Position numbers and translations under genes: made by a program. A stretch of DNA of 64,000 nucleotides, taken from Wuchereria bancrofti. Taxonomy: Eukaryota > Nematoda > Chromadorea > Rhabditida > Onchocercidae. This document shows, piece after piece, positions 11,628-24,500 of this stretch. The notes beneath the pieces are model-generated. The model had not been told where the DNA came from and ran no database searches. It worked only from the letters and a program-made list of their open reading frames with translations. The DNA lies in assembly GCA_005281725.1 (NCBI GenBank), contig SSBO01000016.1, forward strand, positions 37,768 through 101,767, in the 5' to 3' direction. The number at the start of each line of letters is the position of its first letter. Position 1 is the stretch's first letter.

Positions 11628-14600
11628 TCATAGAACTTTATCAATTAGACTTTCCATTGCTCGAGCATCTGCTGCAAAACGACGTATTCCATCAGCCAAA
11701 AGATCCGTTGCCATTTTATCTTCATTCATTTCATACCGAAACATCGGTTCGCTAAGTGTAAACTTTTGTATTTTAAATGATTTGGCTGCAAGAGTTCGTT
11801 TTTTTTTTTCTTTTTTTTCCAATATATTACATTTATATCAGTGACAATCAATTTGATAAAATATTTCTTTTTAAAGAAATCAAAAACAGAACATAGTCTT
11901 CCATGAAGAAATTCATAGATATATAAAATGTATAAATATATACCTTTTTCTGGACTTAAAATTACAGGAACATTTTCGTGGTCAATCGATAAATCTTTGA
12001 GCAATGCCGCACTGCAAAAAAATAAATAAATTTTACAGTTTGATAAGAAAGATCTCTTAAAGACGAAGTATTGTATTTTTAGAACTTTACGTTGACAAAA
12101 AAAAGAGGTACAGTGCTTCCTACCTGATCGTCATTAAATCACAACCAATAAGACCTTTGATTTCATCTACGTTACGAAATGATGCTGCCATAACTTCCGT
12201 TTTATAACCATATTTCTTGTAATAACTATAGATTTTTCGAACATTCTAAAGATATTTGAAGATTATTCAAAAATCAGTTGGTCAAAAAAAAAAAAAAAAA
12301 AAAAACAGAATAAGGAAAATTTACATCTTCCTTCTGTCTTGAAATATTTAATTTCTAAAAGCAAGTTTCAAATTTAACTCAAACAAAATTAGATAATATG
12401 AGACCTGAACACCAGGATCCGTTTCACGATTATAATCTTTCGAATCTGTATTTTTTAAATACCAATCACGAATTCGGCCAACAAATGGAGAAATTAGTGT
12501 TGCATTCGCTTCGGCACATGCGACAGCTTGATAAATGTTAAATAGTAACGTCATATTACAGTGCACGCCGTGTTTACTCTCAAGTACGCTGACATTGAAA
12601 AATTTGTTAATATACGAAAAGAAATAAATTAAAAAAAAAATAGAATCTGATCACAACCGGGATTAGTAATGGGTAAAGGTAGATAGATCTGAATATATTT
12701 TCAAAAAACTAAGATAATGCATAAGTCATTCACTTATAAAAATACTACCAGAAATGTGAAATATTTGATGAGCAGAATAGACATATTAAATGGAATTCTA
12801 AAAGACCTAAAAACCACGTCCAGATATAATCATACAACCGTTAGGAAAATGTTTCATCTGTCCACTGGAATAAACCAATTAATTGAATTGCACTTAAATA
12901 ACCAAAGAATCTCGTTAGAGATTGATTGCTTTTTTTTAAATTGATAATAAACAAATCTGTCTGTCATTATTTAGGATTAGCAAATGAAATGTATAAAATT
13001 AGTGAAGTCATGAATAATAGTAATACAAATGTTCCTGTTCCTGCATGTCTGATATATAATGAACTAACCGAGCAGCTTGAATGCCTTCCCAAGTTGAGGG
13101 TAATTTTATTAACACACGTTCTTTTGTAATTGTTTCTTCTTCGTATAGCTTTATAATTGTCAGTGCTTTTGCAATTTGTGCATCTTTATCAAAGGCTAGC
13201 CTAAAAGTAAAAAAGAATAAAATTCACCAAAAATATGTTTTATAATGAAAAAGAATGGAAAATTATGATAAAATTAATTTCATTTAGCATCAATTTAAAA
13301 GAATGATCACTATTTAACATTAACCCGGAAAAGGAGTACTAAGTACTAAGTAAAAATAAAAATAAAACAACAAAAACTGAACAATATGTAATAGTAAGAT
13401 GAAAACACAAAAAAAAACAGATTTATACCTGGCATCGACTTCTGTTGAAACACGTCCAGGAACAACGCTTAATACTTCTTTTCCCATCAAAACCGCTATT
13501 TTTTCCATAGCCAAAGCACGTAACTGCAGAAGTTTTGGAAAAAAAAAATCATCGATAAGAATTAATTTTGAAAGAATCTACTCTTTCAATCATATCGATG
13601 AATTTCATGGTCAGAATCTTTTCTAAAAAATTAATAAAGAAAAGTGTTCAACGGTTCATGCAGTCATATTATTATCATCTAAATAAATATTACACAATCG
13701 GATGTTCATACTATTAAATATATCGAAAGAAAACTATGTTTTAATGATTTATAAACTTCATAGTTATGTACGAATTCAGAAAATACTTAAAACTGTTTTC
13801 AGAAAAGCCTTACTTCTTCACGACTTAATGATGAACCGAATTTTTTCGCATATGCAATGCCTTCATCCAGAAAACGCTTATAACCATCAAGTTTTGATGC
13901 TGCCAGTAAAATGGATGGATTTGTTGTAGCATCCACGGCACCGGCCTGTTTCATTACTGCGGAAAAAAGAAGTATTAAAGTATTATTTTAAAATAAGAAT
14001 TTATACGAGTGGAACATGACCCTTAAAATATTGCGTTTGAATCAAGAAAAAAAAAATTTCATGGACAGAGATTTATCTAAGTCTGTAGTTTGCTCAAATG
14101 AAATTTGAGATTAAAATATTTTCTTTTTTTAAACCAGAATTATATGAAAATAAGATTTTTGAAATAATAAACTAATGTTCCAGAAAATCTTAATAAAAAG
14201 AGAAACCACTATTTCGCCCCGCTTTCTTCATTATTCTATTCCAATTCTACCCTATCTTTCATGTTCTATTCTACTCCTATTCTGCACCGTTCTATCCTAT
14301 TCTATTTCCTGTTCTTCCTATTGTTCCTGTTCCGTTTTCTTATTCTACTCTCTTCTATTCCTATTCCTGTTTCTGTCCTATTCCATCCGATTCCCATTCC
14401 TATTCTATTCCATACTCACTATCCCATCCCATCGCAGTTCCGTTTTAACTCCTATTTAGTTCCATTCTGTTCTCCTCCGCTTCGTTCCTCCAGTTCTATT
14501 CTGTCCTATTCTAATTCTATTCTATCCTACCCTGTTCTGTTCTATCCTATTTTCTGTTTTTCCCTATTCTATTTCATACATCTTTCCACATCCATTTCAT

Positions 14601-14824
14601 TTAGTTTCATTCATTTTACTCTATTATGTTCTAGCCTTGCCTATTCCAATTTTCATTTTCATTCTCATCTATTTTTATCTTTCCGTTATACTATCAGAAA
14701 TTGAAGATTAGCGCAAATTACATCTCTTTTTCTCCAAAAAAAAAAGATTTACTTAACCTTTAAAATCGACACAGTCTGCGACAACTTTTGTCGACAATTT
14801 CATTTGTTCTAAAACTGACGCCAT
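11628..14824 (-). CDS. Transaldolase
   Basis: Complete eight-exon gene, every junction in phase: 14824-14758, 13956-13814, 13523-13429, 13200-13069, 12588-12405, 12245-12124, 12011-11944, 11785-11628 (969 nt, 322 aa plus stop), close to the usual 315-340 aa. The enzyme moves a dihydroxyacetone unit from sedoheptulose 7-phosphate to glyceraldehyde 3-phosphate in the cytosolic non-oxidative pentose phosphate pathway. Visible landmarks: VVADCVDF with the N-terminal Asp (D17), [36 protein letters not shown] with the Schiff-base lysine (about K134), [28 protein letters not shown] and MAASFRN. The C-terminus is [19 protein letters not shown].... Start: first ATG after a TTTTTCAG site 8 nt upstream. 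It lies head-to-head with the SPT3 gene. Introns are typical AT-rich ones; intron 1 carries a pyrimidine-rich pentamer tract. Confidence 0.96.
14215..14700. repeat. Degenerate pyrimidine-rich pentamer tract (TATTC-like)
   Basis: Within intron 1 of transaldolase the plus strand is almost purely C/T/A, built of variants of TTCTATTC, CCTATTC and TCCTATTC over about 480 bp. On the transcribed strand this is GAATAGAATAGG-like. The low-complexity composition keeps two overlapping plus-strand frames open for 94 and 147 codons; these are not genes. Confidence 0.85.
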
Positions 14825-14832
14825 ATTAATGT

Positions 14833-14834
14833 CT
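14833..14834 (-). promoter_or_regulatory. Probable spliced-leader acceptor of transaldolase
   Basis: On the minus strand a run of T ends in TTTTTCAG, and the ATG follows 8 nt later with no other exon visible upstream. This is the arrangement expected of an SL trans-splice site in a nematode. A cis-spliced non-coding exon further up is possible. Confidence 0.55.
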
Positions 14835-17217
14835 GAAAAACAAAAAAAGATTGTCAAAATATTAATTATTTCCAAATGTAATAAAATTTAAAACGATAAC
14901 CAATTATTAAAATTTTGATTTTTTCCTAAGTATAATATTTTTAAAATTCTAAGAAAATTTCTCTTCTTAAGTTTAATGTTTTATTTTTAGTATAAGAGAA
15001 CTTACAAAATCTACCAAATACTTATCACATGTGTTGATGAAATTATTATAAATCTTTAAAGCAATTAAAATTTTTTGCATAAAAATTTGCATTAAAAAAT
15101 TATCAAAATTTAGGTTATTTGAAAGTTCATGATAAATATGGAATAGATTTCATAAATTTAGATTAAATTTTGTGCTCCCAAAAGAAAAGGAAGTAAATAT
15201 TTCAAGAAGTTTTTAGTGACTATAAATTTAAATTTTGATTTTTTTTTCAAATTTCTTTAATTTCTTATACCAAAAGAAAAAACACACAATTATTTTCTCC
15301 TTGGTAGTTCATTTTAACACTACGTCGCTTCTTTTTCTGATATAAAAAATCAGAGAAGTAAATCAAAATTTTAAAGAAATGATAACTGAAGAAACTGAGA
15401 AAACGAAAAATTGAAACTGCAATCGTTACTACTTTTCTAATATTTCTTTTCCTTCTTTTCCTTCATATTTCTATATATTTAATTATATTTTTTAGGTTCC
15501 GTGTCAAAGACTCGCAAGAACAAAAATAGTAGAATAGCAGAGAGAATATATGAAGAGGATAAAAATAGCACAGAGAAACAAATGGTACGATGAAATGGTA
15601 TGAAAAAGGAATAGAAGGAAAGAATCGGAAAAACAAAACCGGAAATTAAATTTGCTTCGGGTTTCGTCAAAATTTTGCGAACAACAAATAAATTAGTAAG
15701 CTAATGATGATGCAGCAGAACTCCTAGCCTTAATTTTCTGGCTTTTTTTTTGCAACTCGATCCAGTACCTGACACATTTGCAATGAACGGAAAGGGTGGG
15801 TAGGTTATCGGTTTACCGGTTACCGGTGCTTTTATTAGGTTTTATGGGTTTTTATCATTAAGGAATGTTTCTTTTTAATCTTTCATACACTCTTTTATCA
15901 TCAAATGTTTATCATTCTATTATGTCTGCCCATTTTGTTAACTGAAATCAATTTAGCCTCATCAAAATATTTTATCATTTTTTAACGATGATTTTTGCCA
16001 AATTAGCATCAATTTTTAATCTTTACTTTCACATATTTGCTCGTATTATTGACGTTTTATCGATTTTTAAGTGAAAAATTTAATTTAAGCCAACTGTTTA
16101 AGCTAATGTTTAGTGCGTGTAATAGCAGATGAAAGGAATGATACGATATTATTCTTGCTGAACAATTCTTATCATTCTTAGATATGTATAAAATGCAAAT
16201 TTAATAAGTAAGAAATTCGTATTACTAAATGAAAAAATGATTTTAGATACAAAAAACGAGAGAGAGAAAGAAAAAGAAAAAGGAACAAAAAAAGACTAAA
16301 ATAAGTCAAAAGAGAGAGAGAGAGGGACAGAGAGAATAAAGCTAAGCTAAATAAGTTTTTAATTAAATAAATAAAATATTTCATGAATAGATGAAATAGT
16401 TTGAAATATTTCTCGAAAAAATGAAGTATTTCGAAATGTTTCTCGAAATAAAGCCATTCAAGGTTTAAAGAAATGTTAAATGATGAAGAAATTTTGTACC
16501 AGTAGGGCAGGTATAATTACTAAAACTTTCTCGTCTCATCGTTTTTCTTTCTCTTCTTTTCAATGATAATTTCTCTTATCAGTTGACTGATTGATTTTGT
16601 GTTGACACTAATAAAAGTTTGATCTTTGATCACAGTTTTATTTTAAATGACTGAAGCAAAAAAAAGGAAAGACCGGTTTTTCTTTCTAAGGCATATTTAT
16701 AAAATATTTAAGTAAAATTGGGTCTTTGTCGATACTTTATCATTTCAAATATCACTATTTCTAATGCCTTAAATTGCTGTTATTCATTTTAATATTTTAT
16801 GATAATTCTCGGTTGCTGTATAATTTTCTTCATTACCTTTATTTGTAAAATGCCAAATTCACATTTAATTTATCATTATCACTTCCTTCAATCTATATCT
16901 CTTACTACATCGTTTAATTCAAGTCGTCAATTAAATATTGGAGAAGCTAAAATATTTGTTTCATTTTTTGTATTTCCATTACGTTATATATTCAAAAAAA
17001 GAAAAAAAAAACAAAAAAGCTGAAGAACTGTAAGATTGTGGGATAAATTCTATCAATTTTTCGTTTTCAATCAATTAATTTCTTATCTTCATTTTCTGCA
17101 TTCCATAGAGTAATAAATTTAAACTAATTGCTTCTCTTATTGATGAAGAAATTAAGATTAGTATTGTAAAATTCATCAAATTAATATTTAAGTCTTTGAA
17201 TATGCTTTCTTTTTTGT
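14835..17217. other. Divergent promoter region between transaldolase and SPT3
   Basis: About 2.4 kb separate two head-to-head genes. Notable contents are a GC-richer patch near 15700-15835 containing the self-complementary ACCGGTTACCGGT, and an AG dinucleotide run at 16311-16325 within a purine-rich stretch from 16257. No exon was recognised; short open frames here lack splice and family support. Confidence 0.5.
16257..16335. repeat. Purine-rich (AG)n microsatellite
   Basis: GAGAGAGAAAGAAAAAG is followed by AAAAG repeats and an uninterrupted (AG)n run at 16311-16325, then GGGACAGAGAG. It is a simple-sequence tract in the divergent intergenic region. Confidence 0.85.
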
Positions 17218-17219
17218 AG
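17218..17219 (+). promoter_or_regulatory. Probable spliced-leader acceptor of SPT3
   Basis: GCTTTCTTTTTTGTAG precedes the first exon. The exon has stops in frame before the first suitable ATG (17285), so the acceptor probably receives a spliced leader rather than an upstream coding exon. Confidence 0.5.
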
Positions 17220-17284
17220 CTGCCTGATCAATCAATTGGTTGATTGGTTTGAATGGATGGACGAATGATTTACTAATTCATTTA

Positions 17285-19858
17285 ATGAATGAATGGATAA
17301 ATGATCAGGAAATGTGTGATCAAAAAACGATAGCTTACACTTCGGTTCCGGGAGATATTTATGAAATTGTTGGAAAATTAATGTTTGCCTATGGTGATGA
17401 AGCTGAACCAATTGAAATGTAAGTTATCAATCTAGGATTTAAATTTATTCCATAAAAATTATATTTACTTCTAGTGATCTATTTCGCGGTGTTAAAATCA
17501 TTTGTTAAATAACAGTGAGTAATTTTGCATGATGTCGGACCTCGTAATTATTGCGCTTTGTCCATTTTCCCAAGTTTTAAACATTTTTGAATACTTCCAA
17601 AAGTTATCAATCTATTAGCGTGTTGTTTATCTGTATTTCTTGAATTGTGTTTGCATTCTATATTTTTGTTTACCTCTCCTACATTTTACATATCTTTACT
17701 TAGTTTATGCTATTAAGAAATGAAATCTCACACATAACTATTTCAATTCTCAATACGATTATATAATTATTTCGTTGTATTCAACCTTTTTTTTCATTCT
17801 TTACTTTAATTAGATTGCTAAGATTTCTCAATGTCTTACCACACTTTTTTGTTTATAATGAAAGAAGAAAAAGGTATAATGAAAGAATAGACACTTTTAG
17901 ATGTCAACAATACGTCATCGATATTTTACGTAATCAGATGATAGATACAGTAAATAGAGCCAAGAAATGTGCAACATTGCGAGGGTGAATTTTTTTTTGT
18001 TTTTTTTTCTTCAGATTTGTTTACTTTTCACACTTTTTTAAAGTCTTAAAGTTCGTTTTTAATTTCGATTTTTCTACAGCCGTAAAAGAATCGAATGTGT
18101 TGATTTATTATTTCTTTTACGCAAAAAACCTTTTCATCTTGGTCGGATTTATCGTATGGCTAAAGTAAGCAATTCATAAACATTTTTTTCCTCCAGGATA
18201 GTATTTTAAAAAGGAATTTATCTTTTAAAGAATTCTCACATTCATGTTGCATATATTTTTGTAATTATGAAAATTATCTTTATGTCATTTGAAACTGGAA
18301 TCTAATAACTGAAACAGTACCATATATTATATATTTTCTTGGAAAAGAGTTTATGACTAATTAATTTTCGAAAATGATTCGCTGTTAGTCTTTTAATTTT
18401 CATAAGTGAATTTAAAAGTGATAGGAGAAAGGACATTTAATAATGAGTTATCATTAGAGATGAAATGGAACTCGTATAATGTCATTTTTATATTGAAAAT
18501 TAAAAACTGTATTGACTTGAAGAAAAGAAAAGTAAAGTAAATTTTTTCAGTCGGCTGATTTATTAAAAGGTTTCAATGAAGATTATGAAGCGGATTGTGA
18601 TATTCTGGCTGAAGTTCCCAGTACTAGTTCAGATTTTTGTGGAAAAGAGTTTGTCATTAATTAATTTTCTAAAACGATTTGCTGTTAATCTTTTAAATTT
18701 ATTTCACAAGCAACTTAAATATTTTAATGCAACTTTAGTGAATAATATAAATATTAGATCTTGCGTTGTAAAATATGAAGCTTTATGTTTGCTTATGACT
18801 ATTATTTTATTGAAATGTCCTAGTGATCACTAAAAATATGTAATTAGCCAAACTGTATAATTAGCTTTATATACAATGGGGTATTTTTTACTACAAAATA
18901 GTTGTAATAATTTGTAGTAAAGTTGCTACCAATTGACTTGTTAAATTCAATATTGAGCATTTTATTGATAAATATGACTAATAAAGATTTATAATATTAA
19001 ATAGTTAACGAAAATATGTCAAAATAATCTTTTTCAGTTTAATGTAAGAGAAAAGTTACTTATGCAGATTGCTTATTTATATTCTATATTCTATTTTAGA
19101 GCACAATCAATATATGATACTGTTGGATTATTCGATGTGACGGGCGAATTACAGAGATATTTAAAAAGTGATGTAAAAGTTGATGAAGAAAAACGTGAAC
19201 GATTGAAACGATTATCAGAACGTACGGCATTGATGGATGAAGATGAGTATAAAGATTATACAATAGCAAGAACATATAGTTTCTGTGCTGGACATGGTGT
19301 TAGGTATTAGTCAAATATTCAAATTTACTTTTGTAACTTTAAAATTTTAAAATTCAAATCTAATTTTATATCATAATATGCTGCAACTATGATTATCTGA
19401 ATAAAAATACACTAATAGCTGAAGAATCATAATTCAACAATTAAATTTCTTTTAGAAAGCTTTCAATTGCCTATCCAATATGCAATTGAGTGTTTATTAC
19501 ATTAGATACTTGAATGAATAATGTTTGAAAAATGGAATATTTAGACAAAAGATGAAATTATGTTTAATTCAGTTTCTCTATAAATTGCAGGAAAGCAAGA
19601 ATTAGTCGATTTTTGAAATGGTTAGGTGATCCTGAAATTGCTGCAAATGCTTTAATGATTTTGAACTATATTGCATGTGAAATGATCTGCTCAATGGTTG
19701 AGGGTGCATTATGGTCACGAAAAGAAGAGGGAAAGAATCATTTCGTTGATATTTATCCTTTCAAAGCTTTGCAACCGAGACATTACGAAGAATCGTTACG
19801 AAAAAATAAAGCATATATGATTGGTGGTAATATTATTTTAGGATCATTTCAATATTAG
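17285..19858 (+). CDS. SPT3-like SAGA subunit (histone-fold transcription factor)
   Basis: Six exons in phase: 17285-17418, 17901-17984, 18080-18164, 18551-18648, 19100-19303, 19591-19858 (873 nt, 290 aa; human SUPT3H is about 317). SPT3 helps the SAGA coactivator deliver TBP to promoters and has paired histone folds. Fold 1 (about residues 18-105) reads IVGKLMFAYGDEAEPIE, NQMIDTVNRAKKCATLRG, then CVDLLFLLRKKPFHLGRI. The family-specific middle follows: VTGELQRYL, EKRERLKRLSERTALMDEDE, RTYSFC. Fold 2 is ISRFLKWLGD then ANALMILNYIACEMICSMVE. Using the acceptor at 17901, the stretch from GD to LRG is 37 residues, as in the human protein. An upstream acceptor at 17814 would add 29 codons in frame. 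Exon 4 leaves at the unusual donor GTTTGT. Transcribed away from transaldolase. Confidence 0.9.
18338..18713. repeat. Diverged local duplication spanning an SPT3 exon-intron edge
   Basis: About 70 bp at 18338-18410 (GGAAAAGAGTTTATGACTAA, ATTAATTTTCGAAAATGATT, CGCTGTTAGTCTTTTAA) resembles 18638-18710 (GGAAAAGAGTTTGTCATTAA, then a similar tail). The downstream copy contains the last codons and donor of SPT3 exon 4; the upstream copy lies in the preceding intron. Confidence 0.75.
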
Positions 19859-20057
19859 CCTTTTAGTCTAACATTATTTTTTGAAATATCGTTTTCAATG
19901 AAAAAAATCTAAAAAAATGTAAGGAATATTGGTGTGCAAACAACTTGAAGAAAATGTTTTATCATCTCTGTATACGACAATTTTTATAGGAATGTTGCAA
20001 GGAGGAAAAGGAAAAAATCATGTTTGTAGCTTGTAAATAACTGAATTATTCGTCCTT

Positions 20058-20063
20058 AATAAA
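20058..20063 (+). terminator. Poly(A) signal AATAAA for SPT3
   Basis: AATAAA lies 200 nt after the SPT3 stop codon on the same strand, the first canonical hexamer in a suitable position. Confidence 0.4.
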
Positions 20064-21587
20064 AACAATATTTATTTTGAGTTTGAAATATTGTGATATA
20101 TATTTCCCTTTACTTATTTTTTCACATTTGTTTATGTTAAATACATTTGAGTTTAAATAAAATTTCTCTTGTATTTCATTTGAGTAAAGTCACTGATGAA
20201 TGAAGTCTTTTCATTTGCTAATTCTACATAGCTGAAAAAAATTTTTTTTTTCTTTAAAATGGGACAGGTTTCAAATATAAATAAAAATATTGTAGATCTT
20301 TACTAAAATTAATACATTTGAAATAGGCTTAAATAAGGAAATGAAATATCAGTGAGAATAGTGAAATGAATTAAAATAAATGAAGCAATTTAAATTGAAG
20401 TTAACAAAAAGAAAAGGATAAAGAAGCATAACCATGAAGAAATATGATAGTAGAAAATATAAAAGCAAAGTAGAAGTATAACATTAATATTCTAATTCTG
20501 CATATTCTGTTTGCTATTATTAATAAAGCCGCATGGTTGTTTGATTGCAATTTTTACGTAAGATATTTTTGAAATGAGAAAGTTGCGTTGGAAATGAGTT
20601 ATAAAAAAATTTAAACTAAATCTATTTTTTCTTTTTGTATGCAAAGATTTCTAAAAAAAAAAGTTACTTAAGAGTTCAATTATGTTTCAGTAATTATTAT
20701 CTTTGGTTCGTTTCATAGATCATATGCTCAATATTACTCCAACATGCATCATCTTATTTTTTGCTTCATTGCATTGAATTATTTAACTTAGAAATTTTAA
20801 TTTAATAATTACAATTTAAAATTATGGATGAAAAAAGAAAGTTGTTGTCATTTAATGTCAAATAAATTATCAATCTTAGTCTTTGTTATCCTAAAATATA
20901 TTTATTATACAAAGGCATTATTGATTAAGCGCACCAAAATAGATAAGAGAACCGGATAAGATTTATTATAGAATATAAAAGAATCTAAATTAATTATAAT
21001 AATTTCTTTATCGATATATTCAAAAATTATGAACTAATAAGCAAGCCATGAATGTATGAATGTAATAAATGAAGCCAACCGATCCTATCCTATCTGCTTT
21101 CCACCAAAAACGGCAACAATCTACTCTCTCATGTCAATTATTACAAAACTCATTATACAATTTCAAGTCATTCAGTCCTGTAAATTATTCCTTCCATTTT
21201 TTTCTTTCTATTTAGTTATATCCAGCAAAAAAAAGAAAGACTATAATTTACTTTGTTATTATTGAGTTAATTAATATTTTACTGATTGACTTAACATATA
21301 TATATATGATTATTCCAAATGATGTCATACATGATTAATTGGTTTTTTGATGCTATAATACAATATTTTATTTTTATCTTTTCTGTTTGCAATAAATTAA
21401 AAGTGAAAATGCTATTCATAGGAAAGCATCAAAAGCAATAATTATAATTATCTAACATAAGCTAGCGCTAAATTATGAATAAATAAATTTTAATTATAAT
21501 ATTTCCAAGTAAGAAATTAATTCTTGTTACAACTAACATTTGAAATAAATATAGTAATTATATTAATGTGAATAATTTTTTTTATAG
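20064..21587. other. Spacer between SPT3 and the K2P channel; first channel exon probably here
   Basis: The first confident channel exon (21588) has no ATG in frame, so a start exon must lie upstream. One candidate is the ATG at 20824 (MDEKRKLLSFN) ending in phase 0 before GTCAAA, which would join correctly. It is too short to trust. Otherwise the region is AT-rich with a small TA run near 21299-21308. Confidence 0.3.
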
Positions 21588-24500
21588 AAAAAAAGTGAGG
21601 AAAATTTGAAATCATTACAACATATATCCGATGAATCTATCAAATGTTGCCATCAGAAATCGAACAAAACAAAATCTTTATTCAAACGTTTTTGTTCTCA
21701 ATTACAGGTTCAAATAAAAAATGACATTTTTACACTAAAATAAAGAGATGATTGTTAATTTGTACTTATTAAAACTGACAGTTAATTAAATAAAATTGTT
21801 TGTTCATTTTTGTTTTTATTTTTTTTACAATAACAAATCGAGAAGAAAAATAAGCATTTAAATAGTTTGTATATTTTTGTGATGATAGATGATAACTATA
21901 ATTGTATCATCTCATTAGTTCAGAGTTATACTTACAGTAAGAAATAATTTTTTATTGTAGAAGCTACAGCTGTGCCATCTTTTTTCTTATCTATTTTTTC
22001 CTTTTAAACTCATTAAATTTCTTTTATAAAATGATAAAAAATGATAATATCAAATGGTAACTAAATAATTTTACAATTTACAGCATATCTATAACAGATC
22101 CATTGTTCATTCGACATTTCCGGTTTTCATCTTGATAGCTTATTCATTCTTCGGTGGTTTAATTTTTTATTTGATTGAATGTCCCACTGAACGATTAATG
22201 TTAAATCAGAAGAAAGTATACTTTGATTGGGAGGAACATTCCATGCATCAAATTATACTAAATATTGAAAAAGTAATACGACAAATTCGATTCAAATATG
22301 GCAATAATCGATTTGAACTTAATGAAAATATTCGAGTTTATAAACGTTTTGCATTAAATGGAATTGATAAGGTTATTTGATTATTATTTCTAGCTTTGAG
22401 TTTTTAAATGATTAATTATGGTAAAATTTGTACATCGGTAAATATTTATCATTATGGTGGAATTATTTGTTAAATATTAATGTATCAATCATATATTGCT
22501 TAGAAAAGTAAAGTCAAGAAATAAACGTTATAGGCTGTTTATTGGTACATTCTAAATATGTATCATTTATCGGATCAGGAAAGTTATAAAGCTAAAATAT
22601 TACAACCACAATATCCGGAAATTATATGGCTCAATCACTTTAGTAATAATTTTGGTCAAATGTATGCCCTTCGAAATTATACTGAACAGGTAACATTACT
22701 ACAAATAAATAACTTCTACATCTACCAAATATTGTCAATCTGTTTTACACTTTTTGAATTTTAATTAGATAAAGGTATGATAATATAGACTTAACAGATG
22801 ATAAGAAAAATTATTTGTACTATCTCAAGATTGTAGAAAATCCTTATCCTATCTAAGCTTATTTCTTATCTTGTTAAGCGTTGTATCATAATTATGCCTA
22901 AAATTAAAATATTTTATTATTCAGTAGAGTATTATAAATATTTTTCTTGTCAATCATATTACTGTTTTTTTATCTCTTTTATATCAGTTCATATATTCAA
23001 ATTAAAAGTAAAAATAATTATATTTTTGTTAACTAATAATCTACTATTATACATAAAATAGTCAGATCATTGTGCAAATGATTTTGAGAAAAGAAAACGA
23101 CTTTTTATTATTTCGTGCATAAAAATATATAAAAAATAAATTAGATTTCAAATTTAAATGTTAAGAATTTAAAAGTTAAATTTGATAATTGGTACGTTTT
23201 TAATTACTTTTTACAAGTTTCCAGCTGTCATTAAGATATTGGGAAATTGCGCTAGAAGAAAATGTTAGTCCAATTGTTGTGCGCCGTAAAATGAACGCTG
23301 CACTGTTTCGTTTCAAAACATTAACTGGTTTAACTCATCTCTTTACTCCAACTTGGACATTCTGGAATGCAATGTTTTTAGCTGGTAACTATTCTAGTAC
23401 ATTGATAAAAAAATGATAAATGATAGAAAAGATAACTTCTGATTATTTTTGTTATAATCAAGTATAGTAGATAAATATCTTTTGTATTATACCAAACACT
23501 TTTGGCATACCTTATTTTTCTATACTTTACTTTATGCTCAGTTTTCATTTTTTCATAGTTTTTATTCACTTTTTTTTGAATTTTTGATTCAATTAAAATT
23601 TTTGCCAACATTTTTAATAAAAAGAATGAAAAAAAAATTATCGCGAAGAATTTTGCTAACATTTTTAATAAAAAAGAAGAAAAATCTCTCCTTTAATATG
23701 AATTTAATATTTTTACTCATGATTTTCTGAATTTTTAGCTGGGCTTTTTAGCTTCTCTTTAAAGAACAATTAATAAATAATCTTAAAAGTGTAATTTTTG
23801 AAATAATTATTTAAAAAAGGAAATTCCAAATTTATTTTCACAAAGAATGAAAACCGTTCAATTTATTGATGTGATACGGTGTGATTATGATTATGATATA
23901 ATACTATGTAATATGATATGATGTGATATAATAATATATGACATAATATATATATGGTGTGATATATGATGACATGATATATGTTATGATATGATACAAG
24001 TGGATATCAAAATATTTAGTGACAACATACACAACGATCGGTTATGGTAATATAACAGCTCAGAGTAAACTTGGTAGATTAGCGGTAATGTTGTATGCAA
24101 CAATCGGTATACCACTTGTATTAATGATTCTACATAAGCTTGGTCGACAATCATTTCGAGTTTTGGAACGATTTTGGATTCAATTTATGAGGTCATTACT
24201 ATTTCTATTTTTAAAAATTAAAGTGTAAAAATTGACGACAAGTCGAATCAAATAAAAAATAAACATATCGTAACAAAATAATCAATAATACAAGCTAGTA
24301 ACAGATAGTAAAAAACGCCAATAAAATGATTAAGAAATTAAATCAAAAAAGCAAATAAAATGATAGACAAAAAATTAACTATGAAATTATAATTTTTTTT
24401 TTTGAAAAATCAATTGTACTAAGGCTATAATTAAACATTTTAAGGGTTATACATAGTTTTGAGTTGGAAATTAATTTAATTTTAACATATAAGAATAGTT

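Noticed and set aside
14261..14704. 147-codon plus-strand open frame, the longest in the window
   Set aside because: It is produced by the stop-poor C/T-rich pentamer tract inside a transaldolase intron; the product is a Ser/Phe/Leu/Tyr run with no domain.
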